64,000 bases of DNA from Toxonevra muliebris (GCA_963691655.1 OY829326.1:70487235-70551234); one strand, 5' to 3'. Shown: positions 11,584-23,420, numbered from the stretch's first letter. Program-made: numbers and translations. Notes: generated by a model from the sequence alone, not told the origin.

Positions 11584-11774
11584 AAGTCTGCAGATATATT
11601 TGGCCCATTTTCGTCGATTCACCTCCTATGTGTTCTTTACTTTTTTCACATTAATTCTAATAATTTTTTTCATGTATTGTTACATGAAACATTTTAATGA
11701 AATTTTTTAATACAGACTCAAATATATGTAATAAGATTATGAGCTGTGTTCGTGAAACAAAAATACCAAAAACG

Positions 11775-12690
11775 ACACATGCTTAAAAAATATTTGTAAA
11801 ATCGAAAACATTCGTATTAAAGTGGGTAAATAGATATTTAGAAATGAAAGATGTAGATGAGTTCCCCGAATGCGGCTTAGCAAAAAAGACCAAAAATAAG
11901 CAAAATAAGAAGGTATTACAGTTTCAATAGAATACCGATAATTCGTAATCGCAAGGGACCAGCAATTTTTTCGATTTAAAGAGATTTCGATTTAACTCTT
12001 TCACCCTGGAGTTCTTTTTCAAAAACTGCTTGAGTTTCTTCAATATTTTATGCAAATATTAAAATAAATTTAAAAAAACATATCCGAGACTCTTAATCCT
12101 TACAGTTATCCTTAAGTTTTCCAATGGGGTTTAATGTCTGCTATAACCTTAATAACCAAAAATTATAGCAAAGGCAACTTAGGGCGATGACGTCAGCATA
12201 AGTATTTTGAAAAAAACTCATAAAATGGAAACCATATCTCCCATTTTTCTTGAGTTTTCGATCGTTATTGAGACAAACAATCCTAGAATTTTGCATTACG
12301 AATTTGCATTACGAATTATAAGAGATTGTCAACAACCAATTTAGATTTATATAAAGTTAAACAGATCTTGTATTGAAAAAAATACGAATTAGCGACCAAC
12401 AGTTTGCGAATTATTGAGATTTTCGAATTAACGGGGTTCGAATTATCGCGATTCTACTGTATTTGCGAATAATCCCCGTTTATATTTACATTGTGCCCAA
12501 GCAAACCTACAGAAAAAAGTCGTAAGCTTATCAAAAGACACAACTAAAAGAAGACTTCGTGAAAAAGATCGAAAATATTGCATCACGATAAAGAAACTTC
12601 CGTTGTCAGAAAACCAGGTAAAAATATAATTGATTGAGCCAATGCAAATATTGACTGTGATTGGAACAATGTTATATATTTTTAAATAAG
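11775..12690 (+). pseudogene. Tc1-like transposase relic A (N-terminal part)
   Basis: Before the MITE (about 11795-11918) the frame reads SKTFVLKWVNRYLEMKDVDE, a Tc1-type helix-turn-helix segment. After the MITE (from 12460) the frame continues LFANNPRLYL, then LSKDTTKRRLREKDRKY, then KKLPLSEN and, after decay, ANIDCDWNNVIYF. These follow the usual Tc1 order of paired HTH domain, RRLRE helix, KKPLLSEKH-like motif and the stretch before the first catalytic Asp. The DDE domain is missing. Collapsing the MITE and one TA restores the reading frame exactly (KV-LF-AN). It is related to relic B on the opposite strand at 15870-18418. It is non-functional. Confidence 0.75.
11919..12459. mobile_element. 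pogo/Tigger-like MITE inside Tc1-like relic
   Basis: The right end in reverse complement reads CAGTAGAATCGCGATAATTC. The left end reads CAGT, an extra TTCAAT, then AGAATACCGATAATTC. The inner block TTTCGATTT / AATTCGAA also agrees. TA is duplicated at 11917-11918 and 12460-12461. The CAGT start with CGATAATTCG is the known signature of pogo/Tigger-type elements. No transposase frame is present, so this 541-bp copy is non-autonomous. Confidence 0.75.
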
Positions 12691-13004
12691 ATGGTCCAGC
12701 GGGCGGTCTCACATTGTGGCAAAAAGGACGTTGCTGAACAACCTACAGCTTATATTCCATTTGAGCTATTATTCTTTTCAATGAAACATAAAAACATTGT
12801 TCACGATTTTTAAAAAAAAATTTTAAATTGTTTTTTACGTTTTGCACTTTAATCGATTCCAGTTTTTTTTTTTAAATTTCGGTTGTTCTACTCAAAATAA
12901 TTTAGAGACCACTAGTGAATCCAAAGGGAGGTTTTAGGGTGAAGCCCCTCCCTCACCTCTCGTTCTATCGATGAAAATTTCTTATATTTTGATCGGCTCC
13001 ATGA

Positions 13005-13290
13005 AATTTGGCCCCAATGAAAATTGGCCCCAAACCGAAAATGAAAAAAGACCCCAAAATTGGGGCATATTATCATAATGAAATAAGGCTCACTTATTGA
13101 AATGAAATTTAAGCCTAAAGTAATGAAAAAACACTACAAAAATTAATGAAAAAAGACCCCAACAATAATGGGAAAATTAAAATGGCCGCAAAAGTGGGGT
13201 ATAATTTTGTAATGAAATATTTTCCCATTTTTAAAAAGATAAAAACAATAAAACTAAAATAAATGTAGAAAGACCCCAAAAAAATATTCA
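13005..13290. repeat. Loose GAAAAAAGACCCCAA repeats
   Basis: The motif GAAARAGACCCCAA occurs three times (near 13043, 13147 and 13269), with several TTGGCCCCAA / TTGGGGC segments between. Spacing is irregular. It may be a decayed tandem repeat or part of an inverted-repeat element. Function is unknown. Confidence 0.4.
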
Positions 13291-13349
13291 GTGTTTTTTT
13301 TATCCAAAGGAAACAATTTATATTTCTAAATCAATACATAATCTGTTAT

Positions 13350-13431
13350 GAAATCAGAAGGAGCCATACCAAATATATTTTCTTTTATATAAATCAATAG
13401 CTTGTAATAGCTATAGCTTCCTTCTGATTTC
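13350..13431. other. 82-nt imperfect hairpin
   Basis: GAAATCAGAAGGAGCCATA at 13350 is complementary to TATAGCTTCCTTCTGATTTC ending at 13431, with only a few mismatches over about 20 bp. The loop is about 40 nt. The size is in the pre-miRNA or mini-foldback range. No expression evidence can be seen from sequence. Confidence 0.5.
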
Positions 13432-13439
13432 TAGTCCAT

Positions 13440-15470
13440 CAGTACGAAAAAATTGGAAATATCTGAAAACAAAAAACTCATGTAAAATAATTTGGATCGT
13501 ACTTAAACTAAGTAGTTTAAGTAAATTATAAATAAGTATTAAGACTAGAGCCTTTAATTGCACTCATTCAACAATTTGTGTGTGCGATTTCACTATTATT
13601 CATTTGTCCATATGCCTAAATATATGGCATAAAAGCTCTCTCGAGCAAAAGTGACTTGGTGACTCTTTAAGCCTCATGAATACGCTACTGATTCTACACA
13701 ATTGTTAATTTAGAATTCTTAATTTACGTATTGAAGCTGTTGAATCACTCTCTAATGTAAAATTAAAAAGTTTAAAAAATCATGAAGATAAATGTGACTC
13801 AGTTGAGGGAATTAGGTTAAGCAAATATGTTTAAATGTATATTGACATACATACATATGCACGCAAACACATTTGAAGTCGATTTTCATGCTTTTCAGCA
13901 GAACCTTTCAAAGGTTTTTTATTCAATTTAAATTTTTCAATATTCCGTTTACAATTTTTGGTACTTTTACACAGTTTGTGATATCGCTAACAGATTTAAA
14001 CAAATTATAGATTTTAAAAAACACAAGTATTGGAAGGAAAATGCCTCAGAAAATTGGAAGTCAATTTTGAATACATATAGCATTGGATATTAACAGTTGA
14101 ACATAAATATATTTTTATATATCACAATCGATACAATTTTTATTTATGGTTTGGTTAAGCTGCTCCTGCTGTCTGCTTTTCAACTTTTTTCCACATTTCA
14201 TACACAACCCAACGAGAGGGATGTGAGAGGAGAGGCAGAACTGAAAAAGGTCTCCAAAGAAAACGGAAGACTGAATACATAAGTAAGCGTTAATACATTT
14301 GTATGTCTACATGAGTGCGTGAGTGCTTATTGAAGTGAAGTCCTTTGAGACTGGCGTGAAACTGGACTGGACCATCACCACCCTCAACTGAGCCACTGGG
14401 AAATTGAGTAGCAGAATACTTTCGGGATCACAGAGACTTAACGTTTAAATGAATGACCTGTAGTTCTCGATTGCGTATCAATTGACGCAATAATCACCAA
14501 AGTGCACCATAAAGCAATAAACTTTTAGGTAGAAATTCACCCAATCGATGCTGTTCAAGCAACTACTGAATGAGGCACATTTTTAAAAAGCCGTTTATGT
14601 TATCGATGATGGTCGTAAAGTTGGAGATGAGATTGTTGGCGGCGGAGCAAAAGGAGTGATGTAGCAAAAAAAAACATATTCTTGCCAATTTAAATTTATT
14701 GACAAAGCTGAAATGTGTTACAGTTGTATGAAAAAAAGGTAGTTGCTAAAAGTACGCAGAGATATATACATATACATACTTACACATACGAACACACACG
14801 CTTTTAAGAATTTTCAGCAATAGTTCAATAAATAACATGTGAAGAATAGCAGCAGCAGCTTCCTTATATATTAGCATGATTTATATTGACTCTTTGTAGA
14901 AGAAGATTCCTTTCTTTAGCATTTATCCCATAGAATATTAAATATTTAAATAGATTATAAATTTAAGGCTTTTGCAAATATAAAGGCATCGCTTTTATAT
15001 TGTTGCATTTTGAATATTATGCTCATAAATTCAATTAAGATGATGTATCACTTTTACACATACATATGCACTAAAGTAAATAAAAGCGTGCTAGTATGTA
15101 CACAAAAACATATGCTACGTATACTATTAATATTTTGTGATGAGATGCGGAAGTCAGACACTCACGGGAAATTATTAATAAACATGCTCGATTCAGTGTG
15201 TAAATAAATATACAAAAACAAATACATGTATATGCTATGTGTGTGTATATGTGTACCAAATACACACACTTATACGTGGAATAACATACTCAAAACTGAT
15301 AGTTGGCAATTTAATATTATCTGATTTTATTTACACACATTGATGGTAACAGCCAGTTAAGTTTTCGGAGCACAGTGGCCACACGTGATTTTATAATATT
15401 TTGAAAATTTAATGAAATATGTGATAATTTTTAAAATCAGAGGAACAACTGAATGAAGAATGTTTTCAGA
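13440..15470. other. Non-coding stretch, no gene seen
   Basis: AT-rich sequence with CATA/TACA microsatellites (13840-13870, 14765-14800, 15055-15260). Frames at 14097-14282 and on both strands near 15010-15265 are low-information and mutually overlapping. Nothing else is supported. The following frame 15473-15778 (101 residues, plus) is also unrecognised and Lys/Phe/Ile-rich. Confidence 0.5.
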
Positions 15471-15869
15471 ACTTGCATTTAAATTTTGTTTTTCAAAAGG
15501 TTTGTTTTAATTTATCTAAAAAAAAAATATTTTTCATTAATAATTATTATCATACTTCTCTGTCTGTTTCACAAGAGCATGATCCAAATAAATTTAAACT
15601 TACATATGTGATAGAGTTTAATGAAATAAAATTCGCAAGTTGTCGAATAACAGTATTTATAAGTTTATTTTCTTCTCAGCCTACTTTAATAGCATTTAAT
15701 AGAAATATTGAAGAAGCTAGAGCACTGTTTCATAAGACTCAAAGGCTCAAATCAAAGACCATTCTTGAAACGATATGAAACTCAAAAAAATATTTAACAC
15801 TTCGCAATAGTTTAATATTTATAACCAAAAATATATGATAAAATAATTACCACAGATTTCATTCAAGAA

Positions 15870-16260
15870 GATGGCGAAATAATTATTTAGCAGAGCAAAT
15901 TTCCTTCTCTTAAAGCTTTAGCGCTATAATAGACCAGAAATTTTTTGTTGGATTTATGTCAGGGAACTATGAGGGCCGACCCAATACGTCAATTTAATTT
16001 TTTTGATTGAAGTTGTTGCCCTCCTGTAAGATCCAATCGTCTTCATTTCTTCCAAACTTCCTCTAACCACAAGGCATTGTTGTCCTTTGATACATTTTGC
16101 CATCCTATCTTCGTTTAAATTGCCATGAAAATGTGCAATATATCAAATCCTTTATTTCAGAGACATCCCCATATTTTTTGTTCTCAGTTATCTAAAGGAA
16201 CATTTTAAAAGAAATTTTTCCCGAAGCCACTTTCAATTAAAATCTTTTTGGACCATATTG
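15870..16260 (-). pseudogene. Tc1-like transposase relic B, C-terminal part
   Basis: Read on the minus strand, the segment gives DDWILQEGNNFNQKN, a stop, then DVLGRPS, a stop, FPDINPTKNFWSIIALK. This matches the Tc1 order DWxLQEDNDPKH ... VLDWPSQSPDLNPIENLW. The second acidic catalytic motif has decayed to EGNN, and the final catalytic Glu position (PIEN) reads PTKN. Stops and frame drift are frequent. It is probably the C-terminal end of the same relic whose N-terminal end is at 17935-18418, but continuity between the two is an inference. Confidence 0.7.
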
Positions 16261-17107
16261 TGAGGAACAGTCAAAAATTCCCATGAAGCACAGATATTGA
16301 AGGTTGACGTGTTCAAAAAAAAAATTTTCCTTGTAAAATTTCATTAATACTAATAAACACAAATATCATCTCATTTGAAAATTATATAGATACATAATTT
16401 TAAGTTTTACGAAATTGGAAATTTTTATAGCCTCAGAAGAAAAAGTTAGAAGTAATCATTAAAAATGCCGATATTTGTGTATTTGATTTTTTTCACATAA
16501 CTATATTTAGCACAACATTCAAAATTCACATTCTCTTTTATACCGGATTGTAGAGCAAAGTAAGAAATCCGTTTTGATGATATTTCGAAATACCAAAACT
16601 TCTCGTAAATAGTATTGACAAATAATTTCGTCGTTAATACAAAGTATTTTAAGAATTTAGAATACTGAAATTGGACTTTAAAGGACTAAAATCAAGCGGT
16701 TTACGGTTTTTATAATAAAATTATATAAAATGGCGACGCCGAAGCTCTTCTTGAGGAATGTTGAATTTGAGGCTCACCACGGCACGCAGTATAACTGCCG
16801 CTAATTTTATTAATCTATATAAGTATATGTAGCTAGAGAAATAAGTAGAGAATTTTAAGAACATTGATTTTTCTATAAACGACGAGTATTGAGAGTAAAT
16901 ATTAGATTTTCAACTAAAAAAATAGGTACCTACTTATACGCGAAATTTTAAAGAACACAATTTTTTATAGATGTGAAGCTTTTCCCTCTTATTCCAGAAT
17001 TTAAAGCCTATTTCATTTCAAGCCAATAAAATAAACTAATTTTTTGAAAACTCTACAGTGGTGATACCCCTTAATGTTAAAAAACAAATATCATTTTTGA
17101 CCTCAAC

Positions 17108-17770
17108 ACAATGCGCAGTAGATGGCTTATTTTGCTAAAGTATTTCAGATCTTCATTGTGACATCAGAATATGAAAATAGGGTGCCAAAAACCAATTAAA
17201 ATGAAAAAAAATTTTAAATTGCGAAAACTGGATGCGCTACTCTAAAAACCGTGATTTTAAAGGATGTTTTACAATAGGTTTGGGATTTTGTATGGAAAAA
17301 GCATTCTAATTGCATATAAAAGATTTTCAGACATACCTATGTTAAAAATGTCGCTAAAGCGAATGGCAGTTTTTTGATACAAATGAATCGAAAGCCACCC
17401 CTAGCGCTTAAAGTGGCCATTTGGTATTTTTTTTCACGAATTTTTTAATTCACCCGTTAGGATTTTGAAGATGGCGGTATTTTTTTAAATTAAAGTACGT
17501 AGTATTATAGGTAATTCAATTTTATGGTTATCTGAAAATCTTTTATATGCAAGTTGAATACTTTTTCCATACAAAATCCCAAACCTATTGTAAAACATCC
17601 TTTAAAATCACGGTTTACGGAGTAGCGCATCCAGTTTTCGCAAATTTAAATTTTTTCTTTCATTTTAATTGGCTTTTAACACCCTTTTTACAGATTCTGC
17701 TGTGACAATGAAGATCTGGAATACTTTAGCAAAAATTATGGAGTAAATAAGCCATCTAATGTGCAGTTGT
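17108..17770. mobile_element. Foldback element with ~230-bp arms
   Basis: The left arm (about 17108-17333) and right arm (about 17529-17770) are nearly complementary over their whole length. They share TAGATGGCTTATTT, CAGATCTTCATTGTGAC, GCGAAAACTGGATGCGCTAC and GATTTTAAAGGATGTTTTAC. The ~195-bp centre is unique. Ends read ACAANTGCNCANTAGATGG inward. No target duplication or coding frame is visible. It lies between the two halves of Tc1-like relic B and may have inserted into it. Confidence 0.8.
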
Positions 17771-17934
17771 ATTATTTTATGCGGTGGAATAATTTATTCA
17801 GCGGCGCATTTTTGGTCCCTCTATAAACCGGCCAGCCAGATCATTCTAATGTACACGAGATGCGATTGACGAGATTCCCTACACAAAATGAAGCATCATT
17901 AAAAAATACATCCTCGTTCTAATCATGGTCTATT

Positions 17935-18418
17935 TTTCTCATGTTTTTCTGACAACAGAGGTTTCTTTATCGTTCTGATATATTTTACGTCTTTTTCCCG
18001 AAGTTTTCTACTCATGCCTTTAGATAAGTTTACTCCTTTTTTCTATAACTTTGCTTGGCTACTACGTAAATACAAAAGGGGAGTATTTGCAGATAACTAA
18101 CACCTGCTTATTTTTTCCTAAACAATATTCAAGGAAGTCATTTACATTTTTTACTTCGAAATATATATTCACCCACATCGTTACGAATTTTTTCGACTTT
18201 TACAAACATTTTTCAACAGCCTGATATGAAATTTTTGGTCCTTTTCATGGAAAATTGGTTATGCTTAAATTGTTTGGGTAAACGCTTGCCAAAACTGGGA
18301 AAATGCTTATCTCTCCTTTTTCACTAATACAATGGATCATAGCTTTAAGTCTTTTTGCATACGCGACATTCATCACGATTTCAGGCAACATTCTACGCAG
18401 CTCTGATGTAACTGACAT
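17935..18418 (-). pseudogene. Tc1-like transposase relic B, N-terminal part
   Basis: On the minus strand the frame opens at an ATG (18418) with MSVTSELRRMLPEIVMN. Further on it gives KKFVTMWVNIYFEVKNVNDF, then GKNKQVL, LLYLRSSQAKL, and LREKDVKYIRTIKKPLLSEK ending near 17935. These segments align in order with relic A (WVNRYLEMKDVDE, LYLHCAQANL, LREKDRKYCITIKKLPLSEN), so the two are diverged copies of one family. Several frameshifts and stops are present. The HTH DNA-binding region is recognisable. The catalytic middle part is lost or beyond recognition. Confidence 0.75.
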
Positions 18419-18823
18419 TTTTACCTCTAAAAAACTTTTTTATTATATTTTTTAGTATTATAGCCATATTGTTCCGATTTCAGATTCTGAAAGAGAAAAT
18501 GCTACGATTGTGAGGCAGAGAGTGCCAAGTGATTTTCATACAAAAATTCCGCAATATTATAAGTAAGTCTGCAAAAATTTGTTTTGAGTATCTTTCGATT
18601 TCAAGGTGAATTATTTGAATCGGAATGCAACGTAGTTCAGAAAGTTTAAAAATTTCCAAAAATTCGTAGTATTTTTAAATTAGATCCCTTTTTACTCTTG
18701 TACTAAATTTAACCATTTCAAACGAGCCACCTGGAGATATAAAAATCCCCGAAAGTATTGTCGAAAATTTCAAATTTTGTTATATTTTCAATAAGTCCAA
18801 TATATGTCACTATAGGTATATTT

Positions 18824-18847
18824 TATATATATATATATATATATAGG
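18824..18847. repeat. TA dinucleotide microsatellite
   Basis: An uninterrupted TA run of about 11 units. Confidence 0.85.
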
Positions 18848-18974
18848 TATTTTTTATTAATTTTTAGCCTTAACCTAGGTCTAAAATTCCTTTCATTCCT
18901 TTATTTCAGAATATGAAGCCGAACCAATTTGGCAATACTTTGCCCGGCTATGAGACAGCACCAGGTATGAGATA

Positions 18975-19005
18975 GTTGATTGTTCACATGATGTGAACAA
19001 TCAAC
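18975..19005. other. Perfect 31-nt palindrome
   Basis: Arms GTTGATTGTTCACAT and ATGTGAACAATCAAC are exact reverse complements around a single G at 18990. No larger element could be traced around it. It could be a cruciform or a dimer binding site, or a mini-foldback. Confidence 0.75.
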
Positions 19006-19404
19006 AATATGAATATTAGTGATCTGACTACTGTCAAACTTTTAATTTGACATGAGCCAGTTTTTGTGGTAGCAACGGAGTGACATTGCTTGTATCAGCT
19101 GCAAACATCGTGTGTGAAAATCGATAACGAAAACTTTTTTTGATTTTTTGAAAGAGATATATTGTGAATTTAAATTGAAAATGGTAAATATAATGTAGTA
19201 AAATTTAGTGTTTTATGTTTATTTTGTGATCCAATTTTGGATTATGTCAATATATGGTTGGGAACAATTTTTTTTATCCATTTTTTTTTTGTTATATTTT
19301 TAGCCAAGTAAAGGTAAAGTGGTTCCTTTTGCATAGATTCAGGTTAAGATCTAAAATTGGAAAAAATGAAATTTTTAAAAAGTGATATGAAGGAAATAAC
19401 TTAA

Positions 19405-20118
19405 CCCATTAAGGATGGGACGGCCGCAATTTGGAAGCTTATTTAAGTGGATTCGTTAACTATGAAAATGAACTTAAAAAAATTTGAGCCATATCATTTT
19501 TTATGCAAATTAGGCTTGAATGAGAAAAGTCCCTTCAAAACTTTAAGGAATTTTTACATAGAACGGGTGAACTTTAGAAAAAAAATTTATTGCACAAAAA
19601 CTTCTTAAAATTCATCAAAGAATACGTTCTAACTTTTTTTAGAATTTTCGAACAACTTTTTTAATTTTTAAAAATTATGAAACTTTAAAAAATATCAAAA
19701 CTTTTTCAAAAAATTCTGAAAAAATTATAGCATATTTTATGATTTATTTTAAGAAGTTTTTGTTCTACACATTTTTTTCTAAAGTTTTGAAGCGACTTTT
19801 ATAGTTTAAGCCGCCATTTTGCATATTTTGCATATTTACACCAAGTGACACATTTTAAAGTTGAGGATGCATGACCGCCTGAATTTTATCAAGTGGAAGT
19901 ATTTCTTAATGATTTTATTCCGAAAATAACTTAAGAAAAAAAATGTTTAATCCAAAAATCATGGTTTTTGATGAATAAGTGAGCATAACTTTTTGAATTT
20001 TAATTTTTTTTTTATTTTGACAAAAATGATATGGTTCAAATTTTTTTAAGTTTGTTTTCATAGTTAACGGAGCCACTTAAATAAGCTTTGAAATTGCGGC
20101 CGTCCCGTCCTTAATGGG
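19405..20118. mobile_element. piggyBac-type MITE with ~100-bp TIRs
   Basis: TTAA occurs at 19401-19404 and 20119-20122. The ends read CCCATTAAGGAYGGGACGGC inward, and complementarity continues through GAAGCTTATTTAAGTGG, CGTTAACTATGAAAA and ACTTAAAAAAATTTGA to about 100 bp. The 714-bp element has no open frame of note. TTAA targets with a CCC start are the piggyBac hallmark. The right end at 583 shares the CCCATTAAG terminus. Confidence 0.85.
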
Positions 20119-20559
20119 TTAATCATATTAAACCAAATTCGCAACACTTCATTGAAACAGAACGTCGAGAACAAAATTAAAATTATTATATATTAAAACT
20201 GTCAACATCAAGCAATAGCCACGCCTACCTCCAAAATAAAAATTTCAAAAGAAAAATTAAATTCGTCGCCTGATTCTTTTTTTCTCCATCTCTCTTTATA
20301 CTGCGGTTGTCAAAATTGTGCCAAAAGTGCGCCCATATTCAAACAGAAAACCATAGTGCAACCAGGGTTGCTTGATGATAAACACCAAATACAATAGAGT
20401 TAAAGAAGTGTTTTTTATAACATAATTTTTACATTTGTTTAAGAATAGTATTTAATGTTAGAGTCTAACCTACAGTAAAAACTTTTTATATATAATCTAA
20501 AAACATTTCATTTCGCCATTCGGATTCGGCATATAACTCAAGTCTTTTGCGTGTACAGC

Positions 20560-21600
20560 AAAAAAGCTCAGCCTATTATTGGCTGATTAAATTTTGTTTG
20601 CATGAAAAACAAAACCAAAATTTAAACTCAATTCAAGTTCTCATTGAAGTATCCGTATTCTATCTCGTCAATACACCACTGACACCTTTCATACGAGGTT
20701 TTTCATTATTATATAAAACTATATTTGAACTGCTAATTGTTTATTTTAATGCCACTGTGGCAACCGCTAGCGCATGGCATAATAATCCATGGAAACTTAG
20801 TGACTTGATAATATTGCGAAAAAGGCTTAAACAACAAAACAACAATAGCAATATATATATTATTACATACAACAAAAACTAAAGCGAAAACAAAAGCTAC
20901 TACTATTATTACTACTACTACTACTATACACATACATACATACATATTTACATACTTATATACATTCTACTAATAAACATACATACACACTCGAACAATA
21001 AAGCAAACAACTTGAAGTGTATAAATGGAATTTATTGCAACATCAATTAGGCGCAGCAACATATAGTGGAATATTGCTAGCATATCCTCAAGGGTATGTA
21101 TGTATGTATTAGGAAAGAATAGGAAGTGGGAAAGGGGATATGAATGAAAATATGTTCAATTTCAAAATAATGCTGTTGTGCTTTGCTATACGTGTACGTT
21201 TTTACAGTATATTGTAATTTGAACACGACATTTAACGTTTAGTATTTAAAAATTTTGTTTCAAAAACAAAAAAGGGAAATCAAAGCAAAGCACTCAAAAC
21301 CAAAGAAGAACAAGAAGTTAATTAACCTACTAAAAGTAGCATACATACACATATTTTATGTTCAAGTTATGCAGCGCTCATATACCATATGTGTGTGTAA
21401 ATATATGTACATACTCATATAGTTACGTGCGTATTTGAGATTCACTGATATTAAAATCGGATATGCATTAAACTTGAGCACCCTGTATAAAATACAGCAA
21501 TATTTTTCTTACGTACCTACATAAAATTTACTATAAATTTAACTATAAATTCGCTTCGATATTTTCATAAGTGTATATGTTAACATTCACATATACATAT
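20560..21600. other. Non-coding stretch with microsatellites
   Basis: Contains TAC/TAT trinucleotide runs (20898-20930), CATA tetranucleotides (20930-20960, 20975-20990) and GTAT repeats (21092-21108). The 111-residue frame at 20547-20882 has no domain and ends in a low-complexity Asn/Ile tail. No gene is supported. Confidence 0.55.
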
Positions 21601-21608
21601 GTTGATTA

Positions 21609-21967
21609 GTGTGGATCGAATTTTTAACCGCCACCATGACCGAGTTGTATAAGATGGTTGTCACTTTTTATTTTTTTAAATCCTCACCCGAACTTTGAGT
21701 TTTATTTAATTTTTACAAGATTTTGTACCTGATCTTCTTTTTTCTATGTAAAATAGAGGCCAAAAAGGGATTCCTTGGCCGGCCTTAAAAACCTGGAACC
21801 ACAAAAATTTCAACAAAATCTATTTTTTATAAAAAATATTTGTATTGTTTTAATAAACTCAAAATGTGCTATGGGGGGGTTGGTCCAAAAAAGAGGAAGC
21901 CATCTGAAATTTAAAAAAATGCTATCGTGATTAGTGTTACAAAAGTCAACTGTATATCTCTCCACTC
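21609..21967. mobile_element. TA-flanked TIR element candidate with foldback-unit fragment
   Basis: Left end GTGTGGATCGAATTTTTAAC and right end (reverse complement) GAGTGGAGAGATATACAG agree at GWGTGGANNGA, each next to TA (21607-21608, 21968-21969). Inside, at about 21760-21825, lies GAGGCCAAAAAGGGATTCC through CAAAAATTTCAACAAAATC, which resembles one arm unit of the foldback-like family at 9747-10523 and 45039-45998. The TIR is short, so the element boundaries are tentative. Confidence 0.35.
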
Positions 21968-22659
21968 TAATGTACCTATATATACCGTTGTATATATTTA
22001 GTTACTTGAGTTTATCTTTTCGCAATAATCAAACTGCCAAGTGTAGGCTTGATTCACTTTTGTTGGCAAAAGCCACAGAAGCAGCAGTAGCTACACACTT
22101 GAGGCAATATTAACATCTAAGTGAGCGTGTGATATAGAAACGCAGGTAGATTTACGTAGGTATATGTATTGGAATATATATATGTATATTTGTATGTGTA
22201 CTGCATTAGTCTACATTAAGGCATTCCTTCAAAAAGGTCATAAACAGTTCATGAACGGTTAATATTTAAGTTGAATATTCTCTGCTGGATTTAAATTTCA
22301 TTTTCATGAATTTTTTATTAAGTTTCATAAAACTTTGTAGTCATTTTTAAACATAATTTGAATGTATTTCAAATTTTTAAAAAGTTTGAGTTAAACTTTT
22401 ATACTCAGTTTTCTTTAAAGGTTGTATAATATTCATAGGATAATAAAATGAAGATGAAGGAATTAATTTGTTGTTAATTATTACAAGCTTAGGCAAAATA
22501 CATACATACCCTACCGTAGTAAAAAATACTAAATAGAAGATTCGTTCACATTTAAGCTTATAGTCATGTGGTGAAGCAACACAAGTGAGAGAGAGTTTAT
22601 AAATCGATAGACAAACAATCGATTTTCAAAAGTAATTAATGTTGCCGCTTTCTTTGACA

Positions 22660-23420
22660 CAGATTTCAGGGTTTGATTAGGTTATGTGATACTGGCTGGC
22701 CGAAGCCACACATAGACGTCAAAGGTCGTTAGCTATACCGGATAGGAGTTCTATTTCTTACGAATTTTATACATTTTGCGAGGGTAAATGTACAATATCA
22801 TTTAGATGAGAGTGTAGTTAGTAAACCTTAGAAGAGAATTCACCCCTAGTTTAGCGTTATCATTCAGACCCTCAAACTGTAGAGCTCCTAAGTACGTTAA
22901 CCGAGTCCTAGTGAGAGGTGCTCCAAAGTTTAATTTGCATCCTGTTGTATACATTTCCAGCACCCTTCACTATCAGTTTATTTTTGCTTAAACGCCTGCG
23001 ATGCCACCATGCAATTGCCAGTTTCCGTAGTCTTTACAATTGGATACCCATGTGGATATATTTTTCCACCTATCTTTCGCCTTCCTCTATGTTTTCAGGT
23101 TACTATTAACTACCTGAAGAAGCATCAGTTCGTTTTTCGCGATTTTGTCAATAGTCTCATTTCCCTCTATGCATTTGTTATCTGGCCCCCAATAAATACA
23201 CAGTTTACGCTTGGTAACCATTTTTTTCATTGCTGCCCTGCACTGAAAAACTAAGTTGATTATACATCAATACTTGCAAGCTTCACAGCCTTCCTAACAG
23301 CAAATATTTCTGCCTGGAATATTTCTAGTCAGGAAGCATGAAGGACCTCCTTATATTTAGCTTGGAACGGTAGACCCCAACATCTACCCACTCAACCATT
23401 TTGCGTTTTAGTTCTAGTCC
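22660..23420 (-). pseudogene. Non-LTR retrotransposon relic, RNase H and 3' end
   Basis: Minus-strand reading gives, in order: WVDVGVYRSKLNIRRSFMLP (about 23330-23395), FQAEIFAVRKAVKLAS (about 23270-23320), IYWGPDNKCIEGNETIDKIA (about 23135-23205) and TYLGALQFEGLNDNAKL (about 22835-22890). The QAE and W-x-P-x-H-x-x-IEGNE-type motifs are those of the RNase H domain carried by I/R1/LOA-like non-LTR retrotransposons. The last block matches the conserved post-RNase-H region. Stops and frameshifts abound. A plausible 3' UTR with a TTAGGTTA-like segment lies at 22660-22780. Reverse transcriptase is not visible. Clade is an inference. Confidence 0.75.
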
